Source: Primorskyibacter sedentarius
GTDB lineage: Bacteria; Pseudomonadota; Alphaproteobacteria; Rhodobacterales; Rhodobacteraceae
Reading direction: 5' to 3'
DNA length: 64,000 nucleotides
Assembly (NCBI RefSeq): GCF_004342065.1
Contig: NZ_SLZU01000018.1
Location: 1-64,000, forward strand
In this document: piece by piece, positions 9,312 through 19,500 of the stretch
Layout of the letters: each line of letters opens with the position of its first letter
Position numbering within the stretch: the stretch's first letter is position 1
Translations under genes and position numbers: made by a program
The notes under the pieces: generated by a model
What the model was told of the DNA's origin: nothing
The model's input: only the letters and a program-made list of their open reading frames with translations
The model's database searches: none

Positions 9312-9829
9312 TTAAGCGTCGAAGCGCTCTTCGAACATTATGGCGAACTGGTTGCAGGCTGCAAACCATTCCCGGACATTTCGGCCATCCTTTTCGAATT
9401 TGCGGATGGCGAGGTAGATCAACTTGCTCGCGGCCTCGTCTGTCGGGAAGGAACCCCGCGTTTTGAAGGATTTCCGGATCACGCGGTTCAGACCTTCTAT
9501 GGCATTCATCGTGTAAATGATCTTGCGGATCGCCGGATCGAAGCCAAAGAACGGGATCTCCTCCTGCCATGCCCGTCGCCAGGCCGGGACGATGGACGCG
9601 TATTTTCCGGCCCATTTCTCCTCGAAAGCATCGAGCTCGGCCTCGGCCAGATCGGCGGTCGGGGCGCTGTAAATCCGGCGCAGGTCGGCGGCCACGATCT
9701 TGCGGTCCTTCCAGGAACAGAAGTTTAGGGAATGGCGCACCAGATGCACGATGCAGGTCTGGACCATAGCGTCCGGGAAGGCGGCGGTGATGGCTTCGGG
9801 AAAGCCCTTGAGGCCGTCCGTTCATTATG
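9312..9829 (-). pseudogene. IS256-family transposase, C-terminal fragment
   Basis: The minus strand from about 9829 reads DGLKGFPEAITAAFPDAM, then VQTCIVHLVRHSLNF, and later IRKIIYTMNAIEGLNRVIRK and RGSFPTDEAASKLIYLA. These are the conserved second half of IS256-type DDE transposases. The N-terminal half is absent: homology stops at an in-frame TGA at the junction with an IS3-type piece near 9830. Confidence 0.85.
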
Positions 9830-9892
9830 GGCGCGAGGCGCGGATGTGCGCGCTGCTCACCTTCTGGTTTTTGCTGTCGTTCTTTTTCTTTG

Positions 9893-9978
9893 CTTACCTG
9901 TACAACACCAAGCGACCACACAGTGCATTGGGCTATCGCCCGCCTGCGCCTGAGGCCATCATCCCGATGACCAAAAAC
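9893..9978 (+). pseudogene. IS3-type integrase tail
   Basis: The plus strand encodes YNTKRPHSALGYRPPAPEAI, the C-terminal signature of IS3-family (and related) integrase-core transposases. Only this last segment is present, so it is a remnant, probably cut by the IS256 insertion on its left. Confidence 0.75.
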
Positions 9979-10331
9979 CGATCATGCGCTAACTTTCAAT
10001 ATGGACCACTCAAGTGGGGCTGCTCATTCTACTTGGCAGATGTGGGCATTTTCGCTTTGCGGCTACACACAATAAATCATATAAGGTTTATTATGTAAAA
10101 TAATTCGAGGTACGGAGTGGGTCATCCACCTGCCCCGGCTCGGCAAATCGAAACCTCAGCCTATGTGAAATTTTACCATGGCGGCACAAATCCCGCTGCT
10201 CTGCCTGATTTTTGGGCTATCGGACTTGCACCTTGCGTGGAGAGCGGGAATGGCGGATACACCGGGCGATTTCAGAAGTGTCCGGTCGTGTGGGTGGCTG
10301 GCATTGATTAAAAGAAGTTGAGGGTAAGATT
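9979..10331. other. Intergenic region with a dif-like sequence
   Basis: No gene is supported here; the 64-residue open frame at 10117-10311 has no recognisable family and a poor start. The left part is AT-rich and holds the dif-like sequence. The right part leads into the Gfo/Idh/MocA operon, whose start is preceded by GAGGGT. Confidence 0.4.
10074..10101 (+). other. dif-like XerCD recombination site (candidate)
   Basis: An 11-6-11 arrangement: left arm AAATCATATAA, centre GGTTTA, right arm TTATGTAAAAT. The right arm differs from the classic XerD half-site TTATGTTAAAT by one base, and the left arm ends in CATATAA where XerC half-sites carry CATAA. It lies at the end of the insertion-sequence graveyard. 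The region is AT-rich, so chance similarity is possible. Confidence 0.35.
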
Positions 10332-11423
10332 GTGGGAAAATTGAAAGTCGGCGTCGTGGGGCTTGGAAAGATGGGCCTCAGCCATTTCGCCATGGTCAAC
10401 GCGCATCCTGACGTGGAAACCATAGCCTGTGACGGCGCTGGGTTCATGGTCGATGTGCTGAGCAAGAACATCAACACGACCATTTACCGCGATTTTGACG
10501 AGATGCTGGCCAAGGAGCCGCTTGACGCGGTGGTGATTGCCACCCCCTCCCGGCTGCATGCACCGATGGTGACGGCCGCGCTCGACAAGGGGCTCCATGT
10601 CTTCTGCGAGAAACCCTTCTGCCTTGATTGGGCCGACAGCCAGCGGTTGACAGATACGGCCGCTGAAAAGGGTCTGGTGACGCAGGTGGGCTATCACTAC
10701 CGCTATGTTGGCGCCTTCCGCGAGATGAAGCGGCTGATCGACGCCGGCGCCATTGGCCGTATCACCCATGTCCTGGCCGAGGCCTACGGTCCGGTCGTAC
10801 TTCGTCCCAAGCGCTCAACCTGGCGCACGGACAAGGCCGAGGGCGGCGGCTGCCTTTACGACTACGCCGCCCATCCGCTGAACCTGCTGAACTGGTTCTT
10901 TGGCGCGCCCGACCGGGTGATGGGGTCCCATCTGGGACAGGTCTTTTCCGAAGGCACCGATGACGAGGTGTTCTCGACGCTACGGTGGAACGAAGGACCC
11001 ACCGCACAGCTTTCGGTGAACTGGTCAGACGAGAGCCATCGCAAGATGTCCACCAAGATCAGCCTTATCGGCACCAATGGTCGGTTGTATGCCGACCGGC
11101 AGGAATGCCAAGCCTATCTGCGCAAGCCCGTCGACGGGCTGGAAGGCTACGACGAAGGATGGACGGTAAAATACACCACCGAACTGACCGAAGAGCGCTG
11201 GTTCTACCTGCGCGGCGAGGAATATTCCGGCCAGCTTGATGATTTCATCTGCGCAGTTCGGGATGGCAAGCGGCAAGCCCCGGAAAACGGCTTTGCTTCG
11301 GCAACCGAGACGGACCGCACGATGGCAATGATCATCGAGAACGCCGAGACCGGGACCCCCGTGGGCGAAGCCCGCACCGGTGCCCCCCAGCCCGCGAAGA
11401 AGCGCGGCTGGTTTGGTCGCTGA
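10332..11423 (+). CDS. Gfo/Idh/MocA-family NAD(P)-dependent sugar oxidoreductase
   Basis: A 363-residue enzyme with an N-terminal Rossmann fold (VGVVGLGKMGLSH, residues 6-18) and the family motif CEKPF at 92-96, where Lys94 helps position substrate and cofactor. A conserved GGGCLYDYAAHPLNLLNW segment carries the substrate-site Asp/His pair. Members oxidise or reduce sugars or nucleotide sugars, here plausibly a precursor for the EPS. The last 20 residues are basic and Pro-rich. The start is GTG at 10332, preceded by GAGGGT. It is the first gene of a tight operon: 13 bases to the next gene, which then overlaps the third by one base. Confidence 0.85.
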   Translation: MGKLKVGVVGLGKMGLSHFAMVNAHPDVETIACDGAGFMVDVLSKNINTTIYRDFDEMLAKEPLDAVVIATPSRLHAPMVTAALDKGLHVFCEKPFCLDWADSQRLTDTAAEKGLVTQVGYHYRYVGAFREMKRLIDAGAIGRITHVLAEAYGPVVLRPKRSTWRTDKAEGGGCLYDYAAHPLNLLNWFFGAPDRVMGSHLGQVFSEGTDDEVFSTLRWNEGPTAQLSVNWSDESHRKMSTKISLIGTNGRLYADRQECQAYLRKPVDGLEGYDEGWTVKYTTELTEERWFYLRGEEYSGQLDDFICAVRDGKRQAPENGFASATETDRTMAMIIENAETGTPVGEARTGAPQPAKKRGWFGR

Positions 11424-11436
11424 GGAGGGAAAAGAT

Positions 11437-12306
11437 ATGGACAAGCTTCTGTTCGGCGACAATCAGTTCTTTGGCATCAATCACATGTCCGAGGAAAAGG
11501 CCCGCGCCCAGGCCATGCGGTTCCAGAAAACCCAAGCCATCATGGATGTGCTCGACGTGGCCTATGACACGGGCATCAACACTTTCATGTGCACGACCCA
11601 CGACCGCATCGCAGAAATTGCAAAGCGCGTGAAGGCAGACCCGGTACGCTACGCCGATTTCCAATTCTATCCTTGCATGCCCTATGCCCATAAATACGCC
11701 AATGCGGTGACGGAGCACGGCATGGTGGGCGCGCTTCGCGAGTTCATGCCCAAGGACGGGCTGCTGGCAACCGCGCTGACGGGGACCAAGGCGCTCGCCA
11801 CCAAGGAAGTCGACGGCATCGCCAAGGTGCTGATCGACATGGAGATGAAGATGTTCGAAGGCACGAAGACGCCTGTCGTCTTCATCCAGAACGTCTTTAC
11901 CGACCTGCTTCTGGGGATGGGGTTCACTCGCGCCCTGCGGATCTTCGATGACCATATCCGCGAAAAATGGGGCGCCGAGCCTGCCTATATCACCATGAAC
12001 ATGCCGATGCTGCTTGATGCCTTGGAAAAGGAAGGGATCGAACGTCCGATCATCTGCTCCAACATCAACAAGATCGGGTTCCGCATGTCGGGCGGGTTTG
12101 ATGCCTATCTCGACGCGCTGAAGTCGGGCCGCGTGCGGGCAGTGGCGATGTCGGTCTATGCGTCAGGCGCAATCCCTGCAGACGAAGCCATCCACTGGGT
12201 CTCGGAACTGCCCGGTGTGGAAAGCATCGTCTTCGGCGCTTCCTCGGCCGGAAACATCCGAGGCACGAAAGAACTGGTGGACAAGTATATGGGGCAACAT
12301 GCGTAA
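11437..12306 (+). CDS. Unrecognised 289-residue protein, possible TIM-barrel enzyme
   Basis: I do not recognise a defined family. The sequence starts MDKLLFGDNQFFGINHMSEEKA. It has alternating short hydrophobic strands and helices (YADFQFYPCMPY, TPVVFIQNVFTDLLLG, RPIICSNINKIGFRMSGG, VRAVAMSVYASGAIP, VESIVFGASSAGNIRG), a pattern suggesting a (beta/alpha)8 barrel. The last element, with G-A-S-S-A-G, resembles a phosphate-binding loop, as in aldo-keto-reductase-like or aldolase-like barrels. There is no signal peptide or membrane segment, so it is cytoplasmic. GAGGAGGGA six bases before the ATG at 11437 decides the start. Its place between an oxidoreductase and a WecG-type glycosyltransferase suggests it helps make or attach an unusual sugar. 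Confidence 0.75.
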   Translation: MDKLLFGDNQFFGINHMSEEKARAQAMRFQKTQAIMDVLDVAYDTGINTFMCTTHDRIAEIAKRVKADPVRYADFQFYPCMPYAHKYANAVTEHGMVGALREFMPKDGLLATALTGTKALATKEVDGIAKVLIDMEMKMFEGTKTPVVFIQNVFTDLLLGMGFTRALRIFDDHIREKWGAEPAYITMNMPMLLDALEKEGIERPIICSNINKIGFRMSGGFDAYLDALKSGRVRAVAMSVYASGAIPADEAIHWVSELPGVESIVFGASSAGNIRGTKELVDKYMGQHA

Positions 12307-13100
12307 TGGCCGATGCAAGCACTACCGAGATGGCCGCAGGGCTGGGCGAGATGAAGCGCGTGCAGATGCTGAACGCTTACGTTCATGACGTCTCCATGGA
12401 CGACATCGTGGAGCATTTCCGCGAGGGCGTGATGCTGACGCTGCATGTGGACATGATCATGAAGCTCCAGCAGGACCGCGAATTCTACGACCTGCTGGAC
12501 CAGTTCGACGTGATCACCTGCGACAGCCAGATCATGTATTTTGCCACCAAGTGGCTGGGAACCCCGGTACAGGAACGGGTTTCGGGCAGTGACTACTTCC
12601 CGAAATTCTACATGCGCTATGCGAATGACCCGTCCATGACCGTCTTCCTGTGCGGTGGCAAACCGGGCGTGGCAGACTTGGCGGCGAAGAACATAAATGA
12701 GAAAGTCGGCCGCGAGATGGTCATAGGCACTGACAGCCCGTCCTTCCATTTTGACAGTGACCCGGCCGAGATCGAACGCATGATCGCCGCGATCAACGAC
12801 AGCGGCGCAACGGTCTGCCTTGTCGGGCTCGCTGGCGGGCGGCAGGAAAAGTTCATCATGAAGTATCGCGACCGGATGCCGGGCGTGAAGCTTTGGCTGC
12901 CTTTGGGGGGCACCATCGACTACGAAAGCGGCACGTTTGACCGACCTCCCGTCTGGATTACCGAATGGGGTTTTGAGTGGCTTTACCGGCTGATCAAGGA
13001 ACCCCGCGCGCGCTTCCACCGCTACGTGATTCATGAGCCCCCCTTCTTGTGGGCGGTGCTCAAACAGAAGCTGGGACGCTATCGCGACCCCTTCGCCTGA
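12306..13100 (+). CDS. WecG/TagA/CpsF-family glycosyltransferase
   Basis: A 264-residue soluble glycosyltransferase of the GT26 type. Family features are SGSDYFPKF, FLCGGKPGVADLA, GLAGGRQEKFI, LPLGGTIDYESG and the C-terminal block GFEWLYRLIKEPRARFHRY, whose basic residues dock the enzyme at the membrane. Known relatives add N-acetylmannosamine-type or related sugars to a lipid-linked acceptor as the second step of polymer synthesis. The ATG shares one base with the stop of the preceding gene, so the two are probably translationally coupled. A possible terminator for the operon lies about 240 bases downstream. Confidence 0.85.
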   Translation: MADASTTEMAAGLGEMKRVQMLNAYVHDVSMDDIVEHFREGVMLTLHVDMIMKLQQDREFYDLLDQFDVITCDSQIMYFATKWLGTPVQERVSGSDYFPKFYMRYANDPSMTVFLCGGKPGVADLAAKNINEKVGREMVIGTDSPSFHFDSDPAEIERMIAAINDSGATVCLVGLAGGRQEKFIMKYRDRMPGVKLWLPLGGTIDYESGTFDRPPVWITEWGFEWLYRLIKEPRARFHRYVIHEPPFLWAVLKQKLGRYRDPFA

Positions 13101-13589
13101 CCAAAGCGAAACAAAACAGACCCCACTGAAACTGTTCCGTTAGGCGCGCGCCCAAGGGCGTTGCGTCAACTTTTGCTGTTATTGCTGTATCGCTCGCCCT
13201 GCTTTCAACTCAGGGCGGAAAACTGACAAAGCTCACAATATGCTTAAAATTTTATTACCACTTTTTATGAAAAACTTGTAATGTTCGCGTGTGTAAAAAA
13301 GTGTTGCGAGTTTTGTGGGTAATGTCCTGGGGGGGACGGTCGATCATCGGTAGGTCAATGGACGGCTTCTGGCCGACCGTTTTTTGGGTATGTAATTCCA
13401 TATAAATACGGGCCGTATTCGGCCGCTCCAAAAAGACTGCAAGTCCGGAATCTGTCCGCTTTATCCATCCCGGTCATAAGCGCCTGCAAGGCCTGTAACA
13501 CACCTGAAAATCGGTGCCGATAGGCCTGTCGGCATGTGTGTGTGAGAAAGCCTGGGGGAAACCCGGACAAAGGTCCTGGAGGGACGACG
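13101..13589 (+). promoter_or_regulatory. Long leader region before the giant repeat protein
   Basis: No gene is seen. The region holds a perfect 7-bp hairpin CGCCCTG/CAGGGCG at 13195-13217 and a very AT-rich block at about 13235-13310, where a promoter would fit. A terminator-like hairpin with a T-run follows (13336-13385), and then several small GC-rich hairpins, such as TGCCGA/TCGGCA near 13527-13546. The ribosome site GGAGGG precedes the ATG at 13590. The structured leader after the AT-rich block may be transcribed and control the giant gene. Confidence 0.4.
13336..13385 (+). terminator. Possible rho-independent terminator or attenuator
   Basis: ACGGTCG (13336-13342) pairs with CGACCGT (13374-13380) and is followed directly by a run of T to 13385. 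The 31-base loop contains further pairing. It could end the upstream three-gene operon or attenuate transcription of the giant gene, since AT-rich promoter-like sequence lies before it. Confidence 0.45.
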
Positions 13590-16500
13590 ATGACATATTA
13601 CCACTATGAATTTACTGCCTTTACGGAAGCTGACCTGTTGCAAGGTGGCGATACTAACCTGGGCAGTGGCGACAGCTTTGTCATGTCTGGTGGACCGTCG
13701 GTCTGCATCTCCACATGGGACGATGACGCCAAGCTTTCCGGGGACTACCGGGACAACGCCACAGACAGCACTGGCCAATATGCCAGCGTAGATGGCGCGC
13801 GTGTCGGCAGTCAGATGTATGCTGAAAGCTACCTCACCCTCCGGGGATCGGACGGCAATACCTATTACCTGATCGAGATCGAAGTGGAAGGTTACAGCGC
13901 GCCCGGCACCGGCGACGACTTCTTTACTTTCTACGGTGCGGTTCCGCCTGCGGGCGTCGAGTTGACCGTGACAGCCACCAACGACGTCTCGGGGCACTGG
14001 GTTGACTACCGCTGCCTCAGCGCGGGCGACAAGGCCCCTGCCAACACACCGCCCACCTTCACCAACCTCCCCTCCGACGGTATCATCACCGTGGACGAGA
14101 ACACCACCTTCGTGATCGACGCCAACGCGACTGACGCCGATGGTGACACGCTGACCTACGAGATCGTGGGCGGGCGCGACGCGGCTTTCTTTGACATTGA
14201 TGCCGCAACCGGCGAGCTGACCTTCAAATCCGGCCCCGATTATGAAAACCCCCAATCGGGTGGCAACAACAACACCTATGACGTGACCATCAAGGTCTCC
14301 GACGGCAATGGTGGCGAAGAAACCAAGGCTCTCTGGGTCAAGGTCAACGATGTCGACGAATCTGATCCGGACAACTGCATCGAAGTTCTGGGCCAGAACC
14401 TCATCGTCAACGGTGATTTTGAAGACAACGCACTGAACAACACCGGCTACGGTCTTTTTGACAGCCTGCCCGGCTGGGTTGCTGTGCAGGACCGGATTGA
14501 AATCCAGGAAAGCGATTACCAGACCGGCAATACCGAAGGGAATGCGGTTGCTGAGCTGGATGGAGATCTGAATGCGATCATCCGCCAAGAGGTTCAGATC
14601 ACCGATGCGGGCACCTACCGCTTCAGCATTGATTATGCCGCCCGTGGCACGGACTGGAGCACGAACGGCTTCGAGATCTATATCGACGGTGTGTTGCAGG
14701 AAACCGTACGGCCGACCCAGTCGGGCTTCCAGACCCTAACATTCGATGTCGAACTGGACGCAGGCTCGACCCGGATTGACCTCAAGGGGATCGGCGATTC
14801 TGATTGCCGCGGCACTGTTGTGGACAATGTCATGTTGCAGCATGTGACCGAAACCTCTTGCGAATGTATCATCATCGAAGCCGAGAACATGGACCTGAGC
14901 GGCTTCCGCGCCGTGACCGGGAGCCAGGCCTCTGGCGGCGAGCTGGTCTCGATGTCCCACCTTGGCGGTACGGGCGACCTGTCCACGACATTCACCGGCG
15001 CAAGCGGCTCTTACGAGCTCAAGCTCTATGCGCAGGATGAAAATGACGGTCAATCCACGTTGATGGTCAAGGTCAACGGCCATGTGGTGAAAACCATCGT
15101 GCTGAATCAGGACGGTGACGGCTCTGGCTCCGACGATGGCGGCTTTACGGCGTTCACCGTTGATGGCCTCGACCTGAAGTCCGGTGATGTCGTTTCGATC
15201 TGGGCCGACGGAGACTGTGGTGAATGGGTTCGCATCGACAAGATCGAGCTGTGCAAGGATGGGCAGGCTTGCCCCGAAGGCTATGCGAAGCTCGACTTCG
15301 AAGGCCTGGCCCGCGGCACCGTTGTCTATGACCAGTTCGAGGGTGTGACGATCACGGCCCAGCGGGAGCGTAACAACACCGCTGAAAACGATGCGATGAT
15401 CTTCGACAGCAACAACTGGTCCGGGGACGACAGCGACCTGTCCTATGACAATCAGGGCAATATCCTGATCGTGTCGACAGACAATAACAGCAGCAATCCG
15501 AACGACGCCATTGGCAGTTCGATCGTGTTCGATTTCGACAGCCCATCCGATCTGCACGACATCGTTCTGCTCGATATCGAGGAAGAAGGCGGCACCATCA
15601 CGCTGACCTTCGAAGACGGCTCGACCAGAGTTGTCGATATCCCGGGTGTTGGCGACAATTCGATCCAGACCATCGATCTGAACGCGGCCAATGTCACGAA
15701 GATGACGATCCACCTGACGGGGTCCGGCGCGGTTGACGATCTGTGCTGGAAGCCGGGCGAGGCTGTTGGGTCTGTTTCGGGCACCGTATTCTGCGATGTG
15801 GAATGCGATGGTATCAACGGCACTGCCGGAGAGATTGTTGAAGGTTGCGATTACACCATCGAAGCCGAAGACATGAACGCCTACAAATTCCACACGGTTG
15901 AGGCCGCGGATGCGTCCGGTGGCGAAATTGTTAAGCTGGTAGACTACCGCGGCACAGGCGATCTGCGCACCGATTTCGCGGGCAAGGACGGTGTCTATGA
16001 CGTCACGATTTTTGCGCAGGACGAAAACGACGGCCAATCCACCATCATGTTCAAGGTCAATGACGAGCTTGTCGAAGCCGTCCGCCTGGACCGCGACAGT
16101 GATGGCGCTGGCGATGACAACGGTTATTACTCGCAGTTCCTGATCGAAGGTGTCGAGCTTTCCGCCGGCGACGAGATCCTGATGTGGGTCGATGGCGACG
16201 ACGGCGAATGGGTCCGGATCGACAAGATCGAGCTGGAAGGCCGCGATCAGGTCACTGAAGGCACCAGCGAACCGGTGAAGGAAGGCGTCACGATCAAGCT
16301 GATCGATGTGGCGACCGATACCGTCATTGCCACCACCACCACGGATGTGGACGGCAACTACGAATTCACCAATGTGCCGGTTGGCGATTATAAGGTGATG
16401 GGTGTTGCACCGGATGGCACCGAGTTCACCATTCAGGATGCGGGCACCGATGACACCATCGACTCGGATGTGAATGACGAAGGCATGTCCGATGTCTTTA

Positions 16501-19500
16501 CCGTGACCGCAAATTCCAACTCGGATATCGATCTGGGCGTTTGTGACAAGCCTGAACTCGGCTCCCTCTCGGGCCGGTATTTCTGCGACGACAACCGCGA
16601 CGGTCTGGACAACGATGCCAACAATGCAGTGGCTGGCGTGGTCGTGACCCTGCTGGATGCATCGGGCAACCCGGTTCTGGACGGCGGCAACCCTGTCACC
16701 ACCATGACCGATGCCGATGGCAACTATTCCTTCGCGGATCTGCTTCCCGGCGATTACGGCGTGCGCTTTGAAAGCACGCCTGATGGCAAGGAGCTGACCG
16801 CTCAGGACGTTGGCACGGATGATGCCATCGACAGTGACGCGGCCGATAGCGGCAACGGCACCTCCACCATCCAGGGCATCACCGTGACTGCGGGCCAGGA
16901 TACGCCGAACAACGACGTGGGCGTGGTCTACCAGCCCGGTTCGCTGTCGGGCACGTATTTCTGCGACGAAGACCGTGATGGTGTCGACGATGGCGCGGCC
17001 AATGGCGATCCGGATATCGCGGGCAAGACCGTGACACTCTACGAGGCCGACGGCGTCACGCCTGCCACGGATATCGACGGCAACCCCGTCGCTCCCGTGC
17101 AGACCGATGCCAATGGCGACTACCGCTTCGACAACCTCGCGGCCGGTAACTACGTGGTGGTCTTTGAAGGCAGCGACGACAAGGCGTTTGTCGATCAGGA
17201 CACCGGCAGCGACGACACGATCGACAGCGATGTTGACGCGACGGGCACGACTGCGCCGGTTGGCGTGGTTGCAGGCGAAGAGACGACCGATGTCGATGCA
17301 GGGGTTGCCTATATCCCCGGCTCGCTGTCGGGCACCTACTTCTGCGACGACAACCGTGACGGTGACGATGATGGCGCGGCCAATGGCGACGCGGATATCG
17401 CGGGCAAACTGGTCACTCTGCTGAATGCAGATGGCACGCCAGCGACGGATATCGACGGCAACCCCGTCGCAGCCGTGCTGACCGATGCCAATGGTGACTA
17501 CAGCTTCGATAACCTCGCGGCTGGCGACTACAAGGTCATGTTCGAGGCCACCGACGGCAAGGAGTTCATCGCTCAGGACGCAGGTAACGACGACACCGAC
17601 GACAGCGATGTTGATCCGGCCACCGGCATGACCGCTCCGGTCACTGTTGTCGCGGGCCAGAACACCCCCGATGTCGACGCCGGCGTGCAATACATCCTCG
17701 GCTCCCTCTCGGGCCGGTATTTCTGCGACGACAACCGCGACGGTCTGGACAATGATGCCAACAACGCGGTGGCTGGCGTGGTCGTGACCCTGCTGGATGC
17801 GGCGGGCAACCCGGTTCTGGACGGCGGCAACCCTGTCACCACCATGACCGATGCCGATGGCAACTATTCCTTCGGGGATCTGCTTCCCGGCGATTACGGC
17901 GTGCGCTTTGAAAGCACGCCCGATGGCAAGGAGCTGACCGCTCAGGACGTTGGCACGGATGATGCCATCGACAGTGACGCGGCCGATACCGGCAACGGCA
18001 CCTCCACCATCCAGGGCATCACCGTGACTGCGGGTCAGGATACGCCGAACAACGACGTGGGCGTGATCTACCAGCCCGGTTCGCTGTCTGGCACGTATTT
18101 CTGTGACGAAGACCGCGATGGTGTCGACGATGGCGCGGCCAATGGCGATCTGGATATCGCGGGCAAGACCGTGACACTCTACGAGGCCGACGGCGTCACG
18201 CCTGCCACGGATATCGACGGCAACCCCGTCGCTCCCGTGCAGACCGATGCCAATGGCGACTACCGCTTCGACAACCTCGCGGCCGGTAACTACGTGGTGG
18301 TCTTTGAAGGCAGCGACGACAAGGCGTTTGTCGGTCAGGACACCGGCAGCGACGACACGATCGACAGTGACGTTGACGCGACGGGCACGACTGCGCCGGT
18401 TGGTGTGGTTGCAGGCGAAGAGACGACCGATGTCGATGCAGGGGTTGCCTATCTCCCCGGTTCGCTGTCGGGCACGTATTTCTGCGACGACAACCGTGAC
18501 GGCGACGATGATGGCGCGGCCAATGGCGACGCGGATATCGCGGGCAAGCTGGTCACTCTGCTGAACGCAGATGGCACGCCGGCGACGGATATCGACGGCA
18601 ACCCCGTCGCCCCCGTGCTGACCGATGCCAATGGTGACTACAGCTTCGATAACCTCGCGGCTGGCGACTACAAGGTCATGTTCGAGGCCACCGACGGCAA
18701 GGAGTTCATCGCTCAGGACGCAGGTAACGACGACACCGACGACAGCGATGTTGATCCTGCCACCGGCATGACCGCTCCGGTCACTGTTGTCGCGGGCCAG
18801 AACACCCCCGATGTCGACGCCGGCGTGCAGGATCTTCTTGGGTCTGTGTCAGGCACCTATTTCTGCGATGAGAACGGAAACGGCGCCTTCGACAACGAAA
18901 AAGGCATCGGAAATCGCTCTGTGACTCTGGAGGGTGCCGGCGACGATGGCCTCTTCGGGACCACCGATGACATCCTGCTGACCACCACGACGGCGGACGA
19001 CGGCACCTTTGCCTTCGAAAACCTCAACGCAGGCGACTACAAGGTTTCCATTGCCGGTGCAGGCTTCGTCGCGGGACTTGATGTGGATGAGAACGGGATG
19101 TCCCCCATCATCGACTTGAGCGCGGGCGAGAATCTTGAACTGCTTGCAGCAAGTGAATGCCTCGAAGTGTCCAGTACCGATCTTCTCGGGATCGCTGAAA
19201 TCCTCGAAAATGCAGAGAATATTGCCGGTTTCGGTTTCCCGAATGATGCGGGCCGTGGCGAGCTCTTCTATGACGCGACGGATGGCAGCATCACGGGTGA
19301 TATCAAAATCACATCGCTCCAACTGGATGGTGGCACGGTCGTGGAATACACCGATGCGGAAGGTCCTCTTCTGCGCTTCGATCTCGCGATCGACAGCAAC
19401 GGCGATATCATCCCAAGCGGTGAAAGCGACGATCTTCTGGCGTATGAGGATGTGAACGGAAACCGCCTGTTCGATGAGGGCGACGTGGTCTTGCTCGAGG

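Noticed and set aside
13386-13589. Cyclic-di-GMP riboswitch in the leader of the giant gene
   Set aside because: Some AAAGCC-type strings occur but the conserved GEMM core and its two stems are not present.
14736-17690. 984-codon open frame on the minus strand opposite the giant repeat gene
   Set aside because: It runs antisense to clearly coding SdrD-B-like repeats and its translation is low-complexity with no family. It is a shadow caused by the repetitive GC-rich codons.
16560-18839. CRISPR-like or satellite repeat
   Set aside because: The repeat is a long in-frame coding duplication, not short repeats with spacers.
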